A stretch of DNA of 64,000 nt from contig JAGCBP010000016.1 of the NCBI GenBank assembly GCA_017652105.1, forward strand, positions 1 to 64,000, read 5' to 3'. Source of the stretch: Candidatus Saccharimonadota bacterium. Its GTDB lineage: Bacteria; Patescibacteriota; Saccharimonadia; Saccharimonadales; Saccharimonadaceae. The translations under genes and the position numbers were made by a program. Below are positions 7,826 through 15,835 of this stretch, one piece after another. Each line of letters opens with the position of its first letter. Position 1 is the first letter of the stretch. Below the pieces are notes generated by a model. It was not told where the DNA came from. It was given only the letters and a program-made list of their open reading frames with translations, and did no database searches.

Positions 7826-8566
7826 CTATTTGGATTTGAGGCCGGATTCGAAGTACATTTTGACGTAATCCCAACCCCAAGACATGTCGAAACCGGAGGC
7901 GACGTAGCTATTGAATTTAAAATACGGCATACCATCGATGTTGTTGGCGGTTTTCAGAGCGATTTTTTCGATTTCCTCGAGGGTTTCGTCGTTTCTGACG
8001 CATTTTTCGAAACTCTCACCAAGGCCTACATCTTTGCCAAGTTTGATCCAGTAATCTTTGCCTTGGGAGTTTAGCTCAGCGAAGGCGTTTTTGCCGGAGT
8101 TTTTGAAGTAATCGTTCCAGACCCGAGTGATAATATGATCATAATAGTCCCAGAATTTACCTTCTTTTTTGGCGCAGTAGACGCCTTCGGCGCTATGCCT
8201 GGAGGCGATAGGGTTGGATTGGCCGTATTCGTAAAGGAAATCTGAGAGGCGAATTTCTACTAAAATATCGTTTTCTTTGATGTATTTTTCGAAATCTTGT
8301 TGGTGCTCGATGATGGCGTTTTCGAAGGCGACGCAATATGGGCAAACGATGTCGGAGTAAATAATAAAGTAATTTTTGGCGTCAATATTGCCAACGACGG
8401 TGTCTTTGTCCCAGATTTTTTCGGAATTAGGGGTTTTGTGATTGAAGCTTACCACCATAATAGCGGCGATAATAACTCCGATGATGGCAATAATACCGAC
8501 GATTCTAGCAATAGCTCCACTATCTTTTGCGGGTTTTTTTGCGGTTGGTTCTGACTTTTCCTCCAT
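7826..8566 (-). CDS. DsbA-like thioredoxin-fold protein, membrane-anchored
   Basis: 246 residues with an N-terminal transmembrane anchor (about 20-41) and an extracytoplasmic thioredoxin fold. The active site CPYC is at residues 75-78 (IVCPYC), and the cis-Pro segment is GMPYFKF. Further cysteines occur at VYCAKK and KCVRND. The family (DsbA/BdbD, COG1651) introduces disulfides into exported proteins. It starts inside the upstream membrane-protein gene (47-nt overlap) behind AAGGAG, so the two genes are co-transcribed and probably work together. A disulfide-forming rather than isomerase role is inferred. Confidence 0.85.
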   Translation of the reverse strand: MEEKSEPTAKKPAKDSGAIARIVGIIAIIGVIIAAIMVVSFNHKTPNSEKIWDKDTVVGNIDAKNYFIIYSDIVCPYCVAFENAIIEHQQDFEKYIKENDILVEIRLSDFLYEYGQSNPIASRHSAEGVYCAKKEGKFWDYYDHIITRVWNDYFKNSGKNAFAELNSQGKDYWIKLGKDVGLGESFEKCVRNDETLEEIEKIALKTANNIDGMPYFKFNSYVASGFDMSWGWDYVKMYFESGLKSK

Positions 8567-9185
8567 CTTGCTCCTTTTCTACTTTTTTGGCTTGCTTTTG
8601 CAAATATCTTTCATTAGCTATTATAACATAGGCTTCGACGCCGAGGCGTTTTAGCGACAAAATTGCGATAACAACGGCGAGGATAGTGACGATGGCGGAA
8701 ATGGCGCCGGCGATGGCAAGGGAGCCGGTGGAGAAAATTGCGCCAAGTAGTGGAGTTAAGAGTGTGGTGCCGCAAGTAGGGCAGCCGGCGCCGAGAGCGA
8801 TGAGGCCGGTGATAAGGCCGGCTTTTTCGACGTTGGCGGAATTATTATTAGAAACGGATTCCTTCTTTTTTTGCCAGAGAAAAACGATGAGGCCGACTAA
8901 GATGCCTTGAAGCAAGGCTAGGAGAAAAGTGGGAAGCCACTCGGTGAAAATCTGGTTGATGCCGAAAATACTCAGAAAAGAATCGGTCAATATGGTGATA
9001 GTGCCGGAAAAGCCGGTGGCAGCCATGAGCTCGAATTTGGAAAAACCGCCGGCTAGCAGATTGATCAACATAGCAAAAAAGATAAAAGCGGGGACAAAGC
9101 CGTACCAAAAACGCTTTTCTTTGGTGGCCATCAAGATGCCTTTTCCAGCCAAAACAAAATCGTCTAACCATTTCCTCCAGTTCAT
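8520..9185 (-). CDS. Polytopic membrane protein with CPTCG motif, DsbA partner candidate
   Basis: 221 residues, about four to five hydrophobic segments (roughly 28-46, 57-77, 85-104, 121-150, 153-176) and a basic C-terminal tail. The motif GAGCPTCGTTLLTPLLG (Cys135 and Cys138) sits in a hydrophobic segment. I do not recognise the family with certainty; it lacks the typical CVWCLY-type site of VKOR and the DsbB cysteine pattern. Co-transcription with a DsbA-like gene suggests it could reoxidise DsbA or pass electrons, which is inference. The start codon is 6 nt after a minus-strand TATAAT (9192-9197), consistent with a leaderless mRNA. Confidence 0.75.
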   Translation of the reverse strand: MNWRKWLDDFVLAGKGILMATKEKRFWYGFVPAFIFFAMLINLLAGGFSKFELMAATGFSGTITILTDSFLSIFGINQIFTEWLPTFLLALLQGILVGLIVFLWQKKKESVSNNNSANVEKAGLITGLIALGAGCPTCGTTLLTPLLGAIFSTGSLAIAGAISAIVTILAVVIAILSLKRLGVEAYVIIANERYLQKQAKKVEKEQDGGKVRTNRKKTRKR

Positions 9186-9201
9186 ATAACCATTATAACA
9201 T

Positions 9202-9359
9202 AAATATTTTAGTTTATTTTTCGAAGTTAAAATTTCACCTAGTTAAAATATCAATATCTAGGCGGCTCTGCGCCGGTATTTCAGTACCGTACTCGAGCCG
9301 TAGATATTAATATTTTAACAGGGAAATTTTAAAATATCTCAAAATAAACTAAAATATTT
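9202..9359. repeat. 158-bp intergenic palindrome with GC-rich core
   Basis: Two 59-nt AT-rich arms (9202-9260 and 9301-9359) are inverted repeats. The outer 19 nt match perfectly and the inner part closely with small shifts. Between them is a 40-nt GC-rich core that is itself a hairpin: CGGCTC/GAGCCG outside, symmetric 5-nt internal loops, CGGTA/TACCG inside and a 6-nt loop. It lies between a leaderless minus-strand promoter (9192-9197) and a plus-strand small-RNA promoter. It contains no T tract typical of a terminator. It could be a MITE-like element or a regulatory cruciform. Confidence 0.8.
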
Positions 9360-9400
9360 GTCAACAACAGCTACAACATAAAATTCATAAAAAATCAATA

Positions 9401-9428
9401 TTGACAATGATTTTGGCTATGCTAAAAT
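9401..9428 (+). promoter_or_regulatory. Promoter of candidate small RNA
   Basis: TTGACA (9401-9406), a 16-bp spacer, then TAAAAT (9423-9428), giving a predicted +1 at 9435. No start codon with a ribosome binding site follows before the terminator. Confidence 0.6.
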
Positions 9429-9434
9429 AGAATT

Positions 9435-9570
9435 AAGTTCAGATCAATCAATTCGTTGAGAGAGACCTGAGCCGATTGGGAGAGATTAGTTGAGAGTGTT
9501 GAGTTACTTTGGCTATATTTCACCTAGGAATTAAATTTAATAAACCTACCTCTTGGTGGGTTTATTTTTA
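9435..9570 (+). ncRNA. Candidate 136-nt small RNA
   Basis: A near-consensus promoter precedes it, and a strong intrinsic terminator ends it (12-bp stem 9539-9550 with 9555-9566, TCTT loop, T-rich end). The interval has no supported ORF. It contains three GTTGAG hexamers (9455, 9489, 9498) and possible long-range pairing between CCTGAGCC near 9466 and GGCT/AGG near 9511-9527. It resembles no RNA I can name; I saw neither the SRP RNA core nor tmRNA features. The downstream gene has its own promoter, so this is unlikely to be just its leader. Confidence 0.45.
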
Positions 9571-9649
9571 TGCTTAACAGGGGTGTAACAGGGGTGAAAA
9601 ATAGGCATAAGGGTTTACTTTTTGGCCAATCTGTGCTATAATTGAGGGT

Positions 9650-10738
9650 ATGAAGCTTGATCGAAAATTCGATAAAATAATGCTTCTTGCCACGGTGTTA
9701 TTGCTGTCGGCGGTTCTTGGTGCTACACTGGCTAAGAATGCGATGGTAAACACTTACGCAGAAAACGAATCTGGCATTTATGAGGAACAGGATGAATATT
9801 TTGTGACCTTTTATGATGATGGGCAGAAATTGACCATAAAAACTAATGCTAGAACCGTAAGAGAAGCACTCGAGAAAGCTAATTATAAGATAAACATCTC
9901 TGATCGGGTAGAGCCAGCGCTTGATACCAAGATTGATAGTAATAACTTCTTTATCAATATTTATCGGTCGCGGCCGGTGCTGGTGAAGGTGGGGATGTTT
10001 GAAAAATATCTGATGACGGCTAGCCATGATGCTCGGACTATTGCTGAGGAAGCCGGGTTGACCGTTTATGATGGGGATGAGATTAAAGTGGTAGAAAATG
10101 GCGACTTTCTAGAATCCGGCGTGCAATTTGCGTATGAAATTAAGCGTAACGGGGGTAGAACGGTGACTGTGGATACAGAAATTCCGTTTAATGAGCAAAC
10201 TGTAAAGGATTATAATTTGGCGCCGGGCCAGAGAGAAGTAAGACAACTGGGTGAAGTAGGTCTGAAAACTTCTAATTATGAGGTGCTTTATGTGGATGGG
10301 GTGGAAGTTTCGAGAAACTTGATTTCTGAGGCGGTGATTAGAGAGCCGGTAGATAGAATTGTGGCGGTGGGGGCAAGTTTGATTGAGAGAAGGCCTTTGA
10401 CTGCCGGTATGGGGGTAAATATTTATACTGTAAACAAGGGCAGTGGGGTGGTAGTAGAGAGGAGAGAGACTTATTACGACCTGGATATGGGTATTGTAAT
10501 GAACGCAGCTGCAAGAACATGTGGGGTGGCTCCTACTTATACCGTGCGTAAAGATGGTGCCAAGGTAGATGCCGACGGATATGTGCTGGTAGCGGCGAAT
10601 TTGTCGAGATACCCGAGATGTTCGATGGTGGAGACTTCGCTAGGGCCGGGCAAAGTGTACGATACTGGTGGGTTTGCTTCCGCCAATCCAGAACAATTTG
10701 ACCTCGCGACAGACTGGACTAACCACAATGGCCGATAA
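9650..10738 (+). CDS. YabE-like cell-wall protein (DUF348, G5 and 3D-type domains)
   Basis: 362 residues. Residues about 12-30 form a signal or anchor segment. Two DUF348-like repeats follow (about 48-110, containing NARTVREALEKANY, and 110-165, containing DARTIAEEAGL), then a G5-like domain (about 168-245). The C-terminal part ends GPGKVYDTGGF and DLATDW, resembling the 3D/double-psi barrel end of YabE-Rpf-type proteins, which act on or bind peptidoglycan. It overlaps rsmA by 11 nt; in Bacillus subtilis yabE also sits near ksgA. TATAAT (9637-9642) ends 7 nt before the start, predicting a leaderless mRNA. Confidence 0.82.
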   Translation: MKLDRKFDKIMLLATVLLLSAVLGATLAKNAMVNTYAENESGIYEEQDEYFVTFYDDGQKLTIKTNARTVREALEKANYKINISDRVEPALDTKIDSNNFFINIYRSRPVLVKVGMFEKYLMTASHDARTIAEEAGLTVYDGDEIKVVENGDFLESGVQFAYEIKRNGGRTVTVDTEIPFNEQTVKDYNLAPGQREVRQLGEVGLKTSNYEVLYVDGVEVSRNLISEAVIREPVDRIVAVGASLIERRPLTAGMGVNIYTVNKGSGVVVERRETYYDLDMGIVMNAAARTCGVAPTYTVRKDGAKVDADGYVLVAANLSRYPRCSMVETSLGPGKVYDTGGFASANPEQFDLATDWTNHNGR

Positions 10739-11444
10739 ATCTCTAGGCCAGCATTGGCTGAAAAATCGGGAAATTCTTGATAAAATTGCCGATTTGGCCG
10801 TTTCTTTGGGCGCTGAGGGCCTTTGTGTGGAAATAGGGCCTGGACTAGGCACTCTGACTTCGTCGCTGCTTAAACGCTTTGACAAGGTGCTTTCCGTGGA
10901 ATTTGATCCAAAACTGGCGGCAAATTTGCCAAAAAGCTTCCCTGGAACTAATCTGGAAGTAATAAATGAGGACATTTTGAAATTTGATTTTTCTACTATC
11001 TCTGATAATTATGTGGTGGTGGGAAATATTCCGTACTATATTACGAGCCCAATTATAGAGAAGGTTTTGACGGTTTCTAATTTGCCTGAGAAGGTGGTGC
11101 TTTTGATGCAAAAAGAGGTGGCGGAGAGGGTTTGTTCGGATAAAGAGTCGGTGCTTTCTCTGTTTGTGAAAAATCGGGCTAGGGTGAAGCTTGGGCCAGT
11201 GGTGAAAAAAGAGGAATTTGAGCCGGCACCGAAGGTGGATTCGCAGGTGTTGATTTTGGAACCATTCAAAGATGGGCCCAAATATCCAGATGAAAAGTTG
11301 TTTAAATTAATTAAAACGGCTTTTTCTAACCCTAGAAAAAAACTTAAACATAATATTCCGAAAGTTCCAGAGGAATACGCCGATCTGAGGCCAGAGAATT
11401 TGCATTTAGATGATTATTATAGACTTTTTTGTGCTATAATATAA
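10728..11444 (+). CDS. rsmA: 16S rRNA (A1518/A1519-N6) dimethyltransferase
   Basis: KsgA/RsmA dimethylates two adenines in the 3' hairpin of 16S rRNA late in 30S assembly. The start Met gives MADKSLGQHWL, the family's LGQxFL-like opening, and lies inside the end of the yabE-like gene. SAM-binding motif VEIGPGLGTLT (about 42-52), catalytic NIPYYIT, and the C-terminal RKKLKHNI segment are present. 238 residues, slightly short. serS follows 2 nt after the stop but has its own -10 box. Confidence 0.95.
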   Translation: MADKSLGQHWLKNREILDKIADLAVSLGAEGLCVEIGPGLGTLTSSLLKRFDKVLSVEFDPKLAANLPKSFPGTNLEVINEDILKFDFSTISDNYVVVGNIPYYITSPIIEKVLTVSNLPEKVVLLMQKEVAERVCSDKESVLSLFVKNRARVKLGPVVKKEEFEPAPKVDSQVLILEPFKDGPKYPDEKLFKLIKTAFSNPRKKLKHNIPKVPEEYADLRPENLHLDDYYRLFCAII

Positions 11445-11446
11445 CC

Positions 11447-12691
11447 ATGTTAGATGTGAAGTTTATCCGAGAGAATCTGGAACTCGTAGAAAAATCAACC
11501 AAAGAAAAAGGCTATAAAATTGATGTGACAGAGGTGCTGTCGCTTGATGACAAGAGAAAGGCGATTTTGTCAGAGGTGGAAGCTCTGAGGGCTAAGAGAA
11601 ATGAAATTGCCGGTAAAATGAAAGGCGGCAAGCCAGCACCAGAATTGATTGAAGAAGGCAAAAAAATCAAAACAGAGGTGGCGGAAAAAGAAAAGGCGCT
11701 CTCTTTAGTAGAGGCTGAGATGAATACGCTGCTCAAGCAGATTCCAAATGTGATTTTTGAGGATGTGCCGCTAGGGGGTGAGGAATGCTCGGTAGAGGTA
11801 AAAAAGTGGGGTAAAAATCATGAAACAGGGGTGGACCACTTGGATTATGCGACTAGCCGGGATTGGTTGGATTTTGAAAGAGGGGCAAAAGTAGCTGGAG
11901 CGAAATTTTACTATCTGAAGGGTGATTTGGCGCTACTTGAGAACGCGCTTTTGCAATATGGGCTTTCCAAAGTCCTAGAACATGGTTTTACCTATATGAC
12001 TGTGCCAGATATGGTGTCGTCAAGAGTGCTAGAGGGGTGCGGATTTAATCCGCGGACTTCTGAGCAGTCGGATGAGTATTTTATCGAGGGAGAGGATCTC
12101 GCGATGATTGCCACGGCGGAAATGCCACTGACTGGTTATCATATGGATGAAATTTTGGATGAGTCTAAGCTCCCGTTACTTTATGCTGGGTATTCCCCGT
12201 GTTTTAGAAAAGAGGCAGGAGCGTATGGTAAATATACGCGTGGTTTATTCCGGGTGCATCAATTTAATAAGTTAGAGATGTATGTATTTTCTTTGCCGGA
12301 ACAGTCTAAAGAGATGCATGAAAAGATTTTGGCAATTGAGGAAGACATTTGGCAGGGGCTAGAGATTCCTTATCATGTAATTAATATTGCGGCGGGAGAT
12401 CTTGGTGCGCCAGCAGCCAAAAAATACGATATGGAGTATTGGTCGCCAGTAAATCAGAAATATCAAGAGATTACATCGTGTTCGAACTGCACAGATTTTC
12501 AGGCGAGAGCTTGTAATGTGAGAGTGCGGCGAAAGGATGGCTCGGTGGAATTTGTACATACTTTGAACGGAACAGCGATACCACTAGCGAGGGCTCTGGT
12601 GGTGATTTTGGAAAATTATGCCAAAGAGGGCGGTAAATTAGAGGTGCCAAAGGTGTTACAACCGTATATGGGTGGCCGGAAAGAGATATAA
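11447..12691 (+). CDS. serS: Seryl-tRNA synthetase
   Basis: Class II synthetase for tRNA-Ser. 414 residues. It has an N-terminal long antiparallel coiled coil (about 25-100), then the catalytic domain with motif 2 PCFRKEAGAYGKYTRGLFRVHQFNK and motif 3 NGTAIPLARALVVILE. The start MLDVKFIRENLE is typical. TATAAT (11435-11440) lies inside the 3' end of rsmA and ends 6 nt before the ATG, so serS can be transcribed independently as a leaderless mRNA. Confidence 0.96.
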   Translation: MLDVKFIRENLELVEKSTKEKGYKIDVTEVLSLDDKRKAILSEVEALRAKRNEIAGKMKGGKPAPELIEEGKKIKTEVAEKEKALSLVEAEMNTLLKQIPNVIFEDVPLGGEECSVEVKKWGKNHETGVDHLDYATSRDWLDFERGAKVAGAKFYYLKGDLALLENALLQYGLSKVLEHGFTYMTVPDMVSSRVLEGCGFNPRTSEQSDEYFIEGEDLAMIATAEMPLTGYHMDEILDESKLPLLYAGYSPCFRKEAGAYGKYTRGLFRVHQFNKLEMYVFSLPEQSKEMHEKILAIEEDIWQGLEIPYHVINIAAGDLGAPAAKKYDMEYWSPVNQKYQEITSCSNCTDFQARACNVRVRRKDGSVEFVHTLNGTAIPLARALVVILENYAKEGGKLEVPKVLQPYMGGRKEI

Positions 12692-12705
12692 AATAAAGGA
12701 GGAAT

Positions 12706-13068
12706 ATGATAGAAAAAATTGAAATTACCGGAAATGATTATAAGGTAGAAGAGGGGCTGAAGCGGTACGTAGAAAAAAGAATTGGTAAGCTAGACAAGTA
12801 TTTGCCAAGAGGATACAAGAAAGATATCGTAGCGAAGGTGATTGTGACCGAAATCGGCAAAGGCAAGGGCGATAAATATGAGATTTCGGTGGCGATGGAG
12901 ATTCCGGGTGGCAAGGTGATTGCCGCTAAAGATGAGTGCACGAACATTTTTGCAGGGGTGGATTTGGTTGAGGCTAAGGTGACCGGGCAGATTCGGCGCT
13001 ACAAACTCGAGATGCAACCGCATCGCCAAAAAAGAAGTCTGAAAAACCTCTTTATTAAGAGGGGTTAG
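12706..13068 (+). CDS. hpf: Short ribosome hibernation promoting factor
   Basis: HPF/YfiA-type protein, 120 residues, consisting of the beta-alpha-beta-beta-beta-alpha core (IEITGNDYKVEEGLKRYVEKRIGKLDKYLP and the acidic segment AAKDECTNIFAGVDLVEAKV) plus a short basic tail. It lacks the dimerisation domain of long HPF, so it should act as the short form, inactivating or stabilising 70S/100S ribosomes when growth stops. AAAGGAGG is well placed upstream. It sits between serS and secA; secA has a separate promoter, TATAAT at about 13074. Confidence 0.88.
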   Translation: MIEKIEITGNDYKVEEGLKRYVEKRIGKLDKYLPRGYKKDIVAKVIVTEIGKGKGDKYEISVAMEIPGGKVIAAKDECTNIFAGVDLVEAKVTGQIRRYKLEMQPHRQKRSLKNLFIKRG

Positions 13069-13102
13069 TGTGTTATAATGGGGGGTAAATAGGAGTGTAT
13101 TA

Positions 13103-15835
13103 ATGGCAAAAGAAAAAAAGCCTAGTGATAAATTGGCAGACAAAACCGCATTGACTAAATTTTTGCAGGGAGTATTTGGTGATGCTCAAAAGAGAGTTTT
13201 GAAGCGCCTTTGGAAAAGAGCTCGGGGTATTGGCGAATTAGAGCCAAAATATGAGGCGATGAGCGATAAAGAGCTAAAAGCTCAGACTGATGAATTTAAA
13301 AAACGAATTGATGCGGCATTAGGGCAAGAGCGAGATGAAAATGGTCGGTTGATCAAGTCGAAAAAGACTTTGGATGATACGAAGATTTTGGATGAGATTT
13401 TGCCAGAAGCTTTTGCGGTAGCAAGAGAAGCCTCCAAGAGAATTTTGAAAATGCGCCCATATGATGTGCAGCTGATTGGCGGTATGGTGCTAAATGAAGG
13501 TGCCGTAGCCGAGATGAAAACCGGTGAAGGTAAGACTCTCGTGGCAATGCTTCCGGCTTATCTTAATGCCTTGACTGGGCGGGGTGTGCACGTGGTGACC
13601 GTAAACGATTATCTTGCGCAGCGTGATGCGGGTTGGAATGGTCCGGTGTATGACTTTTTAGGGGTATCAGTAGGTGTAATTATTAACAACGCCTCATTTA
13701 TTTATGATCGTAATTTTGAGAACGATCAGCACGACGATGAAAGATTTTTACATCTCAAGCCGTGTACAAGAAAAGAGGCCTACAATGCCGATATTACTTA
13801 CGGTACCAATAACGAGTTTGGTTTTGATTATTTGCGTGATAATATGACCTCTGAAGTTCAAAATTTGCGCCAGAGAGAGCTGAATTTTGCAATCGTGGAT
13901 GAGGTAGATTCGATTTTGATTGATGAGGCGAGGACACCGCTGATCATTAGTGCACCGGCGGGCGATAATCCGGAATCTTATTATCAGTTTGCTAAGATTT
14001 GCGCAAGATTGGTGCCAGAGGACTATATTTTGGACGAAAAGCGGCGCTCGGTAACTCTCACCGATGAAGGAATTGAAAAAATTCAAAAAATGTTAGGGGT
14101 AGATAACCTCTATTCTACCAAAAATACACCGCTGGTCTATCATTTGGAGCAGGCTCTGAGGGCGGAAGTGCTGTTTAAGAGAGATAAAGATTATGTGGTG
14201 ACTAATTCTGGTGAGGTGATTATTGTGGATGAGCATACTGGGCGGTTGATGCAAGGGCGCCGGTATAATGAGGGGCTTCACCAAGCGATTGAGGCTAAAG
14301 AGGGTGTAGTAGTAAAACAGGAATCGATGACTCTTGCGACTATTTCGTTTCAGAACTTTTTCCGTTTGTATAAGAAACTATCTGGTATGACTGGTACGGC
14401 ATTTACCGAGGCAGAGGAATTCCAACAGATTTATGCGCTAGATGTAATTCAAATTCCACCAAACAAGCCGATTATTCGGGTGGATAAAGACGATTTGATT
14501 TATAAGACTAAAGCTGGCAAATTGAAGGCAATTGCTGAGGCAATTTCTGAATACCACAAGAAGGGGCAGCCAGTACTGGTTGGTTCGGACTCGATTGCCA
14601 ACAACGAGGAAATTGCGCGTTATTTGGAGCAATTTGGGTTGCCATATGAGATTTTGAACGCAAAAAACAATGAGCGAGAGGCGGCGATTATTGCTAAAGC
14701 CGGTGAAAAAGGCGCAATTACCTTGGCTACTAATATGGCAGGGCGGGGTACTGATATTAAACTTGGGCCGGGCGTAAAGGAACTAGGTGGCTTAGTGGTG
14801 ATCGGTTCGGCACGGCACGATTCTAGGCGGGTGGATAATCAGCTGAGAGGCCGTGGTGGTCGGCAAGGTGATCCGGGCACTACTCAATTCTTTGTATCCT
14901 GCGAAGATGATTTGATGCGGATTTTCCAAGGTGATCGGGTGAAAGTACTGATGAACAGATTGGGCGTGCCAGATGATACACCGATTCAGACCCGGGCGAT
15001 TTCTAAGACTTTGGAATCGGCGCAGAAGCGGATTGAAGGATTTAACTTTGATTCACGAAAGAATGTGGTGCAGTACGATAACGTGATTAACCGGCATCGC
15101 CGAGTGGTTTACATGATGCGCCGGAAGATTCTGGAGGGTGATGATATTTATTCAGAGATTAAGAGGTTGATGCGAGAGGAAGCAAAGACTTTGACCGAGT
15201 TTTCCTCTAGGGTAAATAAGAATTTTGATGCGGAGTTTAAGGCGGTATTTGATTTTGATGATAATCTGATTCATGAAATTGGGTTGAAGCGCAAAGAAAA
15301 AGAGCGCGAGAAACTAGCCTACGAGGCGATTGAGGAAGCCTACAAGAAACAAGAGGAAATCTTTGGGTCTGAAACTATGCGGAAGGTAGAGCGGGAAGTT
15401 TATCTCAAGGTACTAGATATGCTTTGGATGCAGCATCTCGAGAATATGCAACACCTTCGAGAAGGAATTCATTGGCGTTCGGTAGGGCAAAGAGATCCTT
15501 TGGTAGAATACCGTTCGGAATCTCAGAAACTGTTTGATGGGCTTCAGAGGAATTTGCGTGAGGAAGTTTTGAAGATTCTCCTCACTATTACACCGACTGA
15601 GGCGGTTGAGGATAATGTAACTGATGGTGAGGAATACGAATCTGAGCTCACCAAGATGGCTTCGGGCAACGACAAAGGGGTAAACGAGATTTCAGCGGGT
15701 GAGAAAAATCTTGACGATGAGTTTAAGAAAACTACGCCGGGAGCTGGTGCAAAGAAAGCGGCTAAAGCCACAAGTAAACACGCCGGTTCCAAAAAGAAAA
15801 AATCCGCTAAGAAAAAGAAGTCAAAAAGAAAGTGA
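13103..15835 (+). CDS. secA: Preprotein translocase ATPase SecA
   Basis: Motor of the Sec pathway. 910 residues. Seen: the region around KMRPYDVQLIGGMVLNEG, Walker A MKTGEGKTLVA, DEVDSILIDEARTPLIISAP (DEAD motif region), preprotein crosslinking domain, and the second NBD with TNMAGRGTDI and QLRGRGGRQGDPG. The last 50 residues are Lys/Ala/Ser-rich, and the usual C-terminal zinc-binding CxC...CH motif is absent. A leader of about 25 nt with AGGAG precedes the start. The stop overlaps the GTG start of the M16 peptidase gene. Confidence 0.97.
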   Translation: MAKEKKPSDKLADKTALTKFLQGVFGDAQKRVLKRLWKRARGIGELEPKYEAMSDKELKAQTDEFKKRIDAALGQERDENGRLIKSKKTLDDTKILDEILPEAFAVAREASKRILKMRPYDVQLIGGMVLNEGAVAEMKTGEGKTLVAMLPAYLNALTGRGVHVVTVNDYLAQRDAGWNGPVYDFLGVSVGVIINNASFIYDRNFENDQHDDERFLHLKPCTRKEAYNADITYGTNNEFGFDYLRDNMTSEVQNLRQRELNFAIVDEVDSILIDEARTPLIISAPAGDNPESYYQFAKICARLVPEDYILDEKRRSVTLTDEGIEKIQKMLGVDNLYSTKNTPLVYHLEQALRAEVLFKRDKDYVVTNSGEVIIVDEHTGRLMQGRRYNEGLHQAIEAKEGVVVKQESMTLATISFQNFFRLYKKLSGMTGTAFTEAEEFQQIYALDVIQIPPNKPIIRVDKDDLIYKTKAGKLKAIAEAISEYHKKGQPVLVGSDSIANNEEIARYLEQFGLPYEILNAKNNEREAAIIAKAGEKGAITLATNMAGRGTDIKLGPGVKELGGLVVIGSARHDSRRVDNQLRGRGGRQGDPGTTQFFVSCEDDLMRIFQGDRVKVLMNRLGVPDDTPIQTRAISKTLESAQKRIEGFNFDSRKNVVQYDNVINRHRRVVYMMRRKILEGDDIYSEIKRLMREEAKTLTEFSSRVNKNFDAEFKAVFDFDDNLIHEIGLKRKEKEREKLAYEAIEEAYKKQEEIFGSETMRKVEREVYLKVLDMLWMQHLENMQHLREGIHWRSVGQRDPLVEYRSESQKLFDGLQRNLREEVLKILLTITPTEAVEDNVTDGEEYESELTKMASGNDKGVNEISAGEKNLDDEFKKTTPGAGAKKAAKATSKHAGSKKKKSAKKKKSKRK

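Noticed and set aside
9455-9503. GTTGAG repeats as a CRISPR array
   Set aside because: Units are only 6 nt with irregular spacing and no spacers; they fit a small RNA sequence better. No CRISPR array or cas gene was seen in the window.
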